Part shown: positions 35,343 to 43,200 of the stretch, in pieces
Layout of the letters: each line of letters begins with the position of its first letter
Position numbering within the stretch: position 1 is the first letter of the stretch
Source: Austwickia sp.
GTDB lineage: Bacteria > Actinomycetota > Actinomycetes > Actinomycetales > Dermatophilaceae
NCBI GenBank assembly: GCA_016699675.1
Contig: CP064985.1
Location: forward strand, 3,162,001-3,226,000
Length of the DNA stretch: 64,000 nucleotides
Direction: 5' to 3'
The notes under the pieces: model-generated
The model's input: only the letters and a program-made list of their open reading frames with translations
Told to the model about the DNA's origin: nothing
Database searches by the model: none
Position numbers and translations under genes: made by a program

Positions 35343-36841
35343 TGCGGGCCACCGTCCTGCTTGCCGTCCCCGAGTCGTGGGAGACCACGGTGGTGGACGC
35401 GATCGCGGCCGCGCCGGGCCTGGACCTCGCGCGGCGCTGTGCAGACCTGCCCGAACTGCTGTCCACCGCCGCCGCCGGGCTGGGGGAGAGCGCGCTGGTG
35501 AGCGCCGGGCTGGCGGGGTTGGACCGCACGGCCGTGGTCGAACTCGAACGCTACGGGGTGCGCGTCGTGGGCGTCGTGCGGCCCGGGGACGCCGCCGACG
35601 AGGCCCAGGAACGCAGCCTGCGCGGTCGGGGCATCGCGGTCGTCGTCCCGGCGGACGCCGGGCCGGACCGGCTGCAGACGGTGCTGACGGGTCGGGCCGA
35701 CCCCGAGGTGCGCGCCTGGTTGGCCGGTCTGGCCGGCGACGGCGCCGACCCTGCCGAGGCGGCCAGCGACGACTCCGATCCCACTGGACGGGCAGGGCTC
35801 GACGGGCTCGACAGGGGCGGTGGGCACGCCGACGGGCGTCGCGCGGACGGTCCGCCCGGCGCGTGGCCCGCGTACGCCGGGGCCGGCGGCCCCCTCGAGG
35901 GCCACGCGGCGCCGGACATCGAGTCGGGCTGGCGGCCCCGCGAGGCCGACGCCACCCCGTCGCGCCGGCCCGCCGCGCCGCGCCCCGGGCAGATCGTGGC
36001 CGTCTGGGGGCCGGCGGGTGCGCCGGGGCGCAGCAGCATCGCCCTCGGCATCGCGAGCGAGGCCGCCCGCGCCGGCGTCCGCACCCTCCTGGTGGACGCC
36101 GATCCGTACGGCGGGGTGCAGGCCGCTTCGCTCGCCATCCTCGACGAATCGCCCGGCCTCGCCGGCGCGGTACGCCGCGCGGACCAGGGCGATCTCGACG
36201 TGCCGGACCTCGTGGAGCGCTGCCTGCAGGTCGCCCCGGGGCTGGCGCTGCTCGCCGGGATCTCCCGGGCCGACCGTTGGCCGGAGCTGCGCCCCGACCC
36301 CCTGGATCGGGTCCTGACCCTGGCGCGGCAGGTGGCCGAACTCGTCGTGGTCGACTGCGGCTTCAGCGTGGAGGACGACGAAGAACTGAGTTACGACACC
36401 TCGGCGCCGCGGCGCAACGGCGCCACCCTGGCCACCCTGGCCTGCGCCGATCACCTGGTGGTCGTGGGCGGCGCGGAACCCATCGGCCTGCTGCGATTGG
36501 TCCGCGGGCTGGCCGAGATCGACACGATTCGCACCCCCGCCCGCCGTACGGTCGTGGTCAACCGGCTACGCGAGAGCGCGGTGGGGAGGCGACCCGAGGA
36601 CGGGGTCGCCGCGGCGCTGCAGCGGTTCGCCGGGCTGGCGGACGTGTGGTTCGTCCCCGACGACCGAGAGGCCTTCGATCGCGCCGCGCTGCAGGGTCGC
36701 ACGCTGGCCGAATGCGCGCCGCAGTCGCCCGCCCGAGTGGCCCTCGCCGGACTCGCCGCACACCTCACGGGCCGCCCGGCGGGCCGGGCCGACGGCCGCG
36801 GGGCGACCGGGCGGCGGGGGCGGCGACGCCGACGGGCGTGA
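35342..36841 (+). CDS. CpaE/Ssd-like MinD-family ATPase with atypical P-loop
   Basis: A 499-residue protein with an N-terminal receiver-like region (MRATVLLAVPESWETTVVDAI to about 115), a disordered linker and a C-terminal MinD/ParA-type domain from about 215. The deviant Walker A reads [21 protein letters not shown], with Arg in place of the usual lysines. LLVDADPYGGVQAASL is the second motif. CpaE/TadZ proteins position Tad pili; Ssd (Rv3660c) has the same architecture and precedes the mycobacterial Tad genes. The start overlaps the SAF stop. The C-terminus is Arg-rich. Confidence 0.75.
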   Translation: MRATVLLAVPESWETTVVDAIAAAPGLDLARRCADLPELLSTAAAGLGESALVSAGLAGLDRTAVVELERYGVRVVGVVRPGDAADEAQERSLRGRGIAVVVPADAGPDRLQTVLTGRADPEVRAWLAGLAGDGADPAEAASDDSDPTGRAGLDGLDRGGGHADGRRADGPPGAWPAYAGAGGPLEGHAAPDIESGWRPREADATPSRRPAAPRPGQIVAVWGPAGAPGRSSIALGIASEAARAGVRTLLVDADPYGGVQAASLAILDESPGLAGAVRRADQGDLDVPDLVERCLQVAPGLALLAGISRADRWPELRPDPLDRVLTLARQVAELVVVDCGFSVEDDEELSYDTSAPRRNGATLATLACADHLVVVGGAEPIGLLRLVRGLAEIDTIRTPARRTVVVNRLRESAVGRRPEDGVAAALQRFAGLADVWFVPDDREAFDRAALQGRTLAECAPQSPARVALAGLAAHLTGRPAGRADGRGATGRRGRRRRRA

Positions 36842-36905
36842 ACTTCCGACAGCGGTGTCCTCGTATCCAAACCCCGGGGTGCGCCCTTGTGTGAGCATGG
36901 GGTGC

Positions 36906-38798
36906 GTGGAGGATCACCTCACCCCGCTCGGCGCCTCGTTCCTATATCTGGAGGAGCCGACCACCGTCATGCACGTCGGCTCGGTGCTCGTGCTCGAGCC
37001 CGGACCCGACGGGTTCGACGGGGACCGGTTCACCGAACTTGTCGCCAGCCGGGTCGCGATCGCCTCGCGCTATCGGCAGAAGGTCCGCGAGCTTCCCGGC
37101 CGCATCGCGAGCCCGTTCTGGGTGGACGCGGCGGACTTCGACCTGACCTACCACGTGCGGCACTCCGCGCTGCCGCGACCGGGCAACCAGGATCAGCTCG
37201 AGGAGTTCGTCGCGCGGATCCTGTCTCGACCGCTGGACCGGGCCCACCCGCTGTGGGAGCTGTACATCGTGGAGGGCCTCGAGGGGGGCCGGGTCGCCAT
37301 CGTCACCAAGACGCATCAGGCGGTGGTCGACGGCATCGCGGCGGTCGACATCGCCCAGCTGCTGCTCGACGACGACCCGGACGTGCGGCCCGAGCCGCCG
37401 CCCCGGCTGGAGCCCCGGCGGGAGCCGACCAACCTGGAGCTGATGGCCTCCACCGCGTTCGAGGTCGTCGCCCGGCCCAACCGGTGGGGCGGCCTCGTCG
37501 TCGGCAGCCTGGCCGACATGGCCGCGCTGGCCGGGCGCGTCTTGTGCCAGACCCGCAACGTCGCCACCGCCGTGGCCCGCACGGCCACCGACCCCGCGCC
37601 GACGAGCCCGCTCAACGTCCGGGTCGGCGTCGCCCGGCGGGTCCGGTTCCTCGGGATCCCCCTGGAGACCTTCCGGACCGCGCGGGACGACTATCAACGC
37701 CTCCGGGAGGCCCGGGACTGCACGGTCACCGACGTGATCCTCACGGTGCTCACCGGTGCCCTGCGCAGCTGGCTGCAGAGCCGCGGCGAACCGGTGAGCG
37801 GGACCGCCCGGGTCCGCGCGCTGGTGCCGGTCAGCGTGTCCGAGCGGGACGGCGACGTGGGCTTCGGCAACTCCGTGCGGGCCTGCTTCATCGACCTGCC
37901 GGTCGGCGAGCCCAACCCGGTGATGCGCCTCGAGCAGGTCACCTTCCAGATGCGCCAGCAGGTGCGCGGCGGCCGAGCCATCGGCGCCCGGGCGCTCTCG
38001 GACATCGCCGGGTTCGCGCCCACGACCCTGCACCACCTGGGGGCGCAACTGGGCAACGCGGCCTCGCGCCGGTTCTTCAACCTGGTCATCACGAACGTGC
38101 CGGGGCCGCAGCACCCGCTCTGGGTCGCGGGCAGCCGCATGGTCGTGAGCTACCCGGTGATCCCGTTGGCCCTCGGTCAGGCGTTGGCGGTCGGGCTCAC
38201 GTCGTACGACGGCACGGTCGGCCTCGGCCTGAACGGCGACCGCGGGGCGATGCACGACCTCGACGCGTTCTCGGACTACGTGAGGGAGGCGTTGATCGAG
38301 CTCTCCGACGTGCTGGCGGCCGAGGCCGGCGATGCCACCTGGACCGCTCCCGAGGAGCCGGAGGAAGGGGACGGCGTGGGTTCGACTCGCGTGTATCTGG
38401 GGCTGGGGGAGCAGGGCCTGGCCACGCTCGCGGCGACCGGCCGGGTGGAGCCGGGGTCGGTGCGGGCCTCGGCCGTCACCGCCACGGTGCGCGCGGCGTT
38501 CCCGAGCGACGACGAGGAGGAGCGGGAGTACGACGCGCTGCTCATCGCCGCCGAGATGGTCGCCGCCGACGCACCGGGCGGCCGCGTGGTGGTCGCGGCG
38601 GCCGACGTCGACCCGGCCACGGTCGAGGAGGTCGCGGCCGGCGGCGCGTACGACGGCTACGAGGTGCGCCTGTCCACACCGGTCACGGTCGATCAGGTCG
38701 TCGCCCTGCACGCCGCCGAGCCGGGCTCGAACGAGGACGACGAGCTGCTCTGGTACCACGTCAGCGAGCTGAGCCGGCTGGCGGCGGGGGAGATCTGA
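36906..38798 (+). CDS. Wax ester synthase/diacylglycerol acyltransferase-like protein fused to a DUF6912-like domain
   Basis: Residues about 1-465 form the WS/DGAT fold: HLTPLGASFLYLEEPTTVMHVG, the active-site segment TKTHQAVVDGIAAVDIAQLL and LVITNVPGPQHPLWVAG. WS/DGATs esterify long-chain alcohols or diacylglycerol with acyl-CoA. The usual HHxxxDG is HQxxxDG here. After the acyltransferase (about residue 490) the same frame continues: RVYLGLGEQGLATLAATGRV, RVVVAAADVDPATVEEVA and LLWYHVSELSRL, the pattern of DUF6912. No stop separates them, though an internal GTG near 38375 could start a second product. The GTG at 36906 was chosen by family alignment; ATG at 36897 is possible. Confidence 0.78.
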   Translation: MEDHLTPLGASFLYLEEPTTVMHVGSVLVLEPGPDGFDGDRFTELVASRVAIASRYRQKVRELPGRIASPFWVDAADFDLTYHVRHSALPRPGNQDQLEEFVARILSRPLDRAHPLWELYIVEGLEGGRVAIVTKTHQAVVDGIAAVDIAQLLLDDDPDVRPEPPPRLEPRREPTNLELMASTAFEVVARPNRWGGLVVGSLADMAALAGRVLCQTRNVATAVARTATDPAPTSPLNVRVGVARRVRFLGIPLETFRTARDDYQRLREARDCTVTDVILTVLTGALRSWLQSRGEPVSGTARVRALVPVSVSERDGDVGFGNSVRACFIDLPVGEPNPVMRLEQVTFQMRQQVRGGRAIGARALSDIAGFAPTTLHHLGAQLGNAASRRFFNLVITNVPGPQHPLWVAGSRMVVSYPVIPLALGQALAVGLTSYDGTVGLGLNGDRGAMHDLDAFSDYVREALIELSDVLAAEAGDATWTAPEEPEEGDGVGSTRVYLGLGEQGLATLAATGRVEPGSVRASAVTATVRAAFPSDDEEEREYDALLIAAEMVAADAPGGRVVVAAADVDPATVEEVAAGGAYDGYEVRLSTPVTVDQVVALHAAEPGSNEDDELLWYHVSELSRLAAGEI

Positions 38799-38892
38799 GG
38801 GAGACGCCCGGCGGGGGCGTCGGCCCGCCGGGCGTCGGGCACCCGCGCGGGTGCCGGCGCCCGCCTCGTGCCCGGGAGGTGGCGCGCGGCCG

Positions 38893-39402
38893 TCAGGCCG
38901 GGTGCTCGGCGAGCCATTGGGCCCCGATCCGCTGCTCGGCCTCGAGGGCCGAGCGGACCAGGGGCTCCACGCCGCGCTCGACCTTGCCGCCGATGAACGG
39001 CAGATGAGCGGCGAGTTCGCCGTCGTACGTGATCGTCGTGCCCGCTCCCGTCGGCGCCACCTCCGCCGTGGCGTCCAGGCGCACCGGCTTGCCCTCGACG
39101 GTGACCACCACGTCGCCGCGCCAGCCCGCGTCGCCCCGATCGGCCGGCCAGTCCACGGCATAGACCACGGTGAGGTTATGCCCCACGATGGCGCGCATCG
39201 CCTCGGGAAGGCGGTCGGTGGGGAGCTTGCGGGCGGTCTTGACCCGCGCAGGCGAGGGTGGCGGCCCGCTCTCGGTGACGGTCACCCGGGCCTGCGCATC
39301 ACCCGTCGCGGCGCAGACGCGGCGCTGAAACTCCTCGTCGAGGAGCATGCGTCCCACCCGGGACGGCGCCGCATCGTACGACAGGGTCAGGGTCAGCCTC
39401 AT
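38893..39402 (-). CDS. DUF2505 family protein (SRPBCC-like)
   Basis: A 169-residue soluble protein with the DUF2505 pattern: RLTLTLSYDAAPSRVGRMLLD, FQRRVCAATGDAQARVTV, PEAMRAIVGHNLTVVYAVDW and ELAAHLPFIGGKVERGVEPL. The family is related to START/SRPBCC helix-grip folds that bind hydrophobic ligands; no function is established. The ATG overlaps the stop of the upstream gene (ATGA), making it the last gene of a three-gene coupled operon. It converges on the WS/DGAT-like gene, 94 nt away; a lipid-related link is speculation. Confidence 0.85.
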   Translation of the reverse strand: MRLTLTLSYDAAPSRVGRMLLDEEFQRRVCAATGDAQARVTVTESGPPPSPARVKTARKLPTDRLPEAMRAIVGHNLTVVYAVDWPADRGDAGWRGDVVVTVEGKPVRLDATAEVAPTGAGTTITYDGELAAHLPFIGGKVERGVEPLVRSALEAEQRIGAQWLAEHPA

Positions 39403-39845
39403 GGCGGACAACCGTAGCGGCCCGCGGCCGAAATGTCGGCGCTGGCGATCCGCAACCGTCGCCGGGCCCGAGCGGCCAGGGCCAAGGCGGCGTTGCGTTC
39501 GTCGGCGGCCCGGTCGTCGTCGTCGCGGTCGGCGGCACAGGCGCGGGCGTGGTCGGTCTGCGCCCGTCGCAGCTCGATGGCGAACCGGTCGAGGGCGTCG
39601 GCCAGCCGTAGCGCATCCGCGACGACCTCCTTTCCCGTCTCGCCGAGGCCGCCGAGGCCGCCGAGGCCGCCGAGGCCGTCGGGGCCGCCCGGGTCGTTGG
39701 TGTGGTCGAGCCCGCCGGGGCCGCCAAGGTCCCGGGTCGCCGCCCGCAGCGCCGCGGCGGCCGCGTGGCACGACCCGGGGTCGCCGTCGAGCCGTACGTC
39801 GTACGCCGGGTACGGATCGTCGACCCGGGTCGGCGCGCCGGTCAT
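39399..39845 (-). CDS. Hypothetical protein with Gly-Gly-Leu repeats
   Basis: A 148-residue protein of unknown family. An N-terminal helical part (SCHAAAAALRAATRDL) leads to a flexible run of GGL repeats. A long charged helix follows (VVADALRLADALDRFAIELRR, then QTDHARACAADRDDDDRAADE). No signal peptide or membrane segment. Size and helix-loop-helix layout faintly recall WXG100-type or ESX-associated proteins, but no WxG motif is present, so I do not assign that family. It overlaps both neighbours by ATGA, implying coupled synthesis. Confidence 0.6.
   Translation of the reverse strand: MTGAPTRVDDPYPAYDVRLDGDPGSCHAAAAALRAATRDLGGPGGLDHTNDPGGPDGLGGLGGLGGLGETGKEVVADALRLADALDRFAIELRRAQTDHARACAADRDDDDRAADERNAALALAARARRRLRIASADISAAGRYGCPP
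39641..39676. repeat. Four perfect 9-bp tandem repeats
   Basis: The unit CGCCGAGGC occurs four times in a row with a degenerate fifth copy. On the minus strand it encodes the GGL repeats of the preceding protein and could change copy number by slippage without shifting the frame. Confidence 0.75.
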
Positions 39846-40033
39846 CGCTGCCCTCGCTCGGGGCTCAGGCCAACGGCCAGCCGCTGGAGCGCATCGCGGA
39901 CCGCGCGTTGCTCCTGGCGGGACCCCACGTCCAGGGTCAGGTGCTGGACGACCCGCGCCCAGCGTTCCGCGGCGTCGGCGCTGCCCGCCGCGACCTCCGC
40001 GCTCTCGCCAGCTCCACCCGGTGCGCCCGTCAC
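39842..40033 (-). CDS. Small hypothetical protein, first gene of coupled operon
   Basis: A 63-residue protein, mostly one predicted helix (DAAERWARVVQHLTLDV and RQEQRAVRDALQRLAVGL), with an Ala/Gly-rich start. No family recognised. It is accepted as real for two reasons: a TAGGCT hexamer lies seven nt before its GTG, and its stop overlaps the next start (ATGA), matching the coupling further down the operon. It may be a small partner or regulator of the downstream helical protein. Confidence 0.5.
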   Translation of the reverse strand: MTGAPGGAGESAEVAAGSADAAERWARVVQHLTLDVGSRQEQRAVRDALQRLAVGLSPERGQR

Positions 40034-40040
40034 GCCGGCC

Positions 40041-40046
40041 AGCCTA
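40041..40046 (-). promoter_or_regulatory. Putative -10 hexamer for the three-gene operon
   Basis: TAGGCT on the minus strand, seven nt before the GTG at 40033, without a Shine-Dalgarno. Confidence 0.4.
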
Positions 40047-40091
40047 ATCAGGCCGGCGACCGCGCGGCGGCCACGATCTGGCCCCTGTGGA

Positions 40092-40125
40092 CTAGGCGGG
40101 CCTAGCCCTGACTAGCCCCGCCTAG
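40092..40125. promoter_or_regulatory. Phased CTAG array, candidate operator
   Basis: Four CTAG tetramers start at 40092, 40102, 40112 and 40122, exactly 10 bp apart. The outer pair lies in a 9-bp inverted repeat (CTAGGCGGG and CCCGCCTAG). The array sits between the divergent small-protein operon and gdh, just upstream of both promoters. Confidence 0.5.
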
Positions 40126-40178
40126 CGAAAAGGTCACCGGTGCTTGGCAACCCGCGCACGACGTACCACCTGCCTCAC

Positions 40179-40184
40179 TAGCCT
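40179..40184 (+). promoter_or_regulatory. Putative -10 hexamer for gdh
   Basis: TAGCCT lies 54 nt before the gdh ATG, leaving a leader of about 48 nt with a GAAGGTGAG ribosome-binding site. No clear -35 is seen. Confidence 0.35.
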
Positions 40185-40238
40185 GAAGGCGTCCATGCAC
40201 GCCGTCGTGCCCGAAGGACCGCTGAAGGTGAGCCCGTC

Positions 40239-43200
40239 ATGACCTTGACCCTCGAAGAGTCCCGCGACCAGCTGCTGCGCTCCGCGGCACAATTGGCCGG
40301 TCGCTCGCCGGGGGAGCCGATGGAGCGGCTGCTGCACCGGTACTACCGGCACGTCGTCACCGAGGACCTGCTCGCCCGCCGTCCGGAGGACCTGCTGGGC
40401 GCGGCCCTGTCGCACCGTTCTCTCGCCGCGCAGCGGCCGGTTGGCTCGGTGAACGTGCGCGTCTTCACGCCCACGGTCGAGCAGGAGGGGTGGACCACGG
40501 GGCACACGGTCGTCGAGATCGTCACCGACGACATGCCGTTCCTGGTCGACTCCGTCTCGGCGTACCTCGCCCGCGAACAACGGTCGGTGCACCTCCTCGT
40601 GCACCCCCAGCTCGTCGTACGGCGGGACGCGGCGGGCGCGCTCGCCGAGGTGCTCGACGTCGACCTGCAGCAGGCCCCCAAGGAGTTCGGCGTCTGCGTC
40701 GAGTCCTGGATGCACCTGCAGATCGACCGGGAGAGCGACCCGGCGGTCCGCGAGGAGCTGGCGGCCGGGCTGCGCCGGGTGCTCGGCGATGTCCGCGTCG
40801 CGGTCGTGGACTGGCCGCGGATGACCGAACAGGCCCGTCGGATCTCGGACGAGCTCGCGCAGCAGCCGCCGGCCAGCGTCCCCGCCGAGGAGGTCGCCGA
40901 GGCGGAGAACCTGCTGGGATGGCTGTCGGCGGGGAACTTCACGTTCCTCGGCTACCGCGAGTACCAGCTGGAGAACCAGTCCGGCGACGATGTGCTGGTC
41001 CCCATGCCGGGCACCGGCCTCGGCCTGATGCGCTACGACACCGAGTCCCCGGCGGCCTCCTCGTTCAACCGGCTGACCGGCGTGGCCGCGCAGCGGGCGC
41101 GGGAGAAGCGGGTCCTGGTCGTCACCAAGGCCAACACGGTCTCGACGGTGCACCGGCCGGTGTACCTCGACTACGTCGGGGTCAAGACCTTCGACGCGGC
41201 CGGGGAGGTCCGCGGCGAGCGTCGCTTCATCGGGCTGTTCACCGCCGGCGCCTACACGAACTCGGTGCTGACGGTCCCGTTCATCGCCCAGAAGACGCGG
41301 CGCGTCCTGGAGAGCAGCGGCTACGCGCCGGACAGCCACCTGGCCAAGGACCTGCTGGGCGTGCTGGAGACCTATCCGCGCGACGAGCTGTTCCAGGCGG
41401 ACGTGGCGGATCTCGAGGCGATCGCCACCTCGGTCGTCCACCTGCGCGAACGCCGGCAGGCCCGGCTGTTCCTGCGCAAGGACGAGTACGGCCGGTTCAT
41501 GAGCTGCCTGGTCTACATCCCCCGGGACCGCTACACGACCGCGGTGCGGCTGCGCCTGGAGGCGCTGCTCAAGCACGCGTTCAACGGCGAGACCGTGGAA
41601 TACACGACCCGGGTCTCGGAGTCCGCGCTCGCCCGGCTGCACTTCGTCGTCCGGGTCCGCCAGGGCGAGCAGGTGCCGGACGTCAACGTCGAGGATCTCC
41701 AGCGGCAGGTGCTCGACGCCACCCGGACCTGGACCGAGGACCTCGCGGAGGCCACCCGCGCCGAGTACGGCGAGGAGGCCGCCGCCCGGCTGCTGTCGTG
41801 CTGGGGCACCGCATTCCCGGAGGCCTACAAGGAGGACTTCCACGCCCGCGTGGGGGTCGCGGATCTGCGCCACATCGAGCAGTTGGACGAGTCCGGCGAG
41901 CTGCGGATGAGCCTCTACCACCTGCCCGGGTCCCCGCAGGGGGAGCGCCGCCTCAAGCTGTACCGGAAGGGCGGCCTGTCGCTCACCTCGGTGCTGCCGA
42001 TCTTCACCAACCTCGGCGTCGAGGTCACCGACGAGCGGCCCTACGAGCTGGAGGGCGCCGACGAGAGCGTCTTCATCTACGACTTCGGGCTTCGGGCCGA
42101 CTCCGAGGACGTCTGGACCCAGGGCACCGACGGGGCGCGGCAGCGCTTCCAGGACTGCGTCGGCGCGGTCTGGTCCGGCGCGGCCGAGAGCGACGGCTTC
42201 AACCGGCTCGTCCTATCCGCCGGGCTGAACTGGCGCCAGGTCGTCATCCTGCGCGCGGTGGCCCGCTACCAGCGCCAGACGGGAACGCCGTTCACGCAGG
42301 CGTACACCGAGGACACGCTGGTCACCAACGCCAACCTGGCCACGATGCTCGTCGAACTCTTCGAGACCCGCTTCGACCCCGACCGGTTCGACGGCGTGGC
42401 CTCCCCGGCGCGGACCGCGGCGGAGGAGGCGATCGTCCGCCGGATCCGGGAGGGCCTGGACAACGTCGCGAGCCTCGACCACGACCGCATCATCCGGGCG
42501 TTCCTCGGCGTCATCCTGGCCACGCTGCGGACCAACTTCTACCAGTTGCCCGCGCCGGAGCAGGGCGGCGGTTCGGGGGCGGCCCCGCAGGAGCCGGGCG
42601 GCGTCGCGGCCAAGCCGACCCTGTGCTTCAAGCTCGACCCGCAGAAGGTCCCGAACCTGCCGGCCCCGCGCCCGATGTTCGAGATCTGGGTCTACGGCCC
42701 CCGCGTGGAGGGCGTGCACCTGCGGTTCGGCAAGGTCGCGCGCGGCGGGCTGCGCTGGAGCGACCGCCGGGAGGACTTCCGCACGGAGATCCTCGGCCTG
42801 GTCAAGGCCCAGATGGTCAAGAACGCCGTCATCGTGCCCACGGGCAGCAAGGGCGGGTTCTTCGCCAAGCAGCTGCCCGACCCGGCGACCGACCGGGACG
42901 CCTGGCTGGCCGAGGGGATCGCGGCGTACAAGTTGTTCATCTCCGCCCTGCTCGACGTGACCGACAACCGGGTCGGCGCGGACATCGTCGCGCCGGCCCG
43001 GGTGGTCCGGCACGACCCCGACGACCCCTACCTCGTCGTGGCCGCAGACAAGGGCACCGCGAGCTTCAGCGACATCGCCAACGGGGTGGCCCAGAGCTAC
43101 GGCTTCTGGCTCGACGACGCCTTCGCCTCCGGCGGATCCGCCGGCTACGACCACAAGGGGATGGGCATCACCGCCCGCGGCGCGTGGGAGTCGGTGAAGC

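Noticed and set aside
39399..40033. The two small helical proteins as WXG100 partners of the EssC-like ATPase
   Set aside because: No WxG motif or C-terminal YxxxD/E signal is present, and the genes are about 8 kb away; only the general helical character fits.
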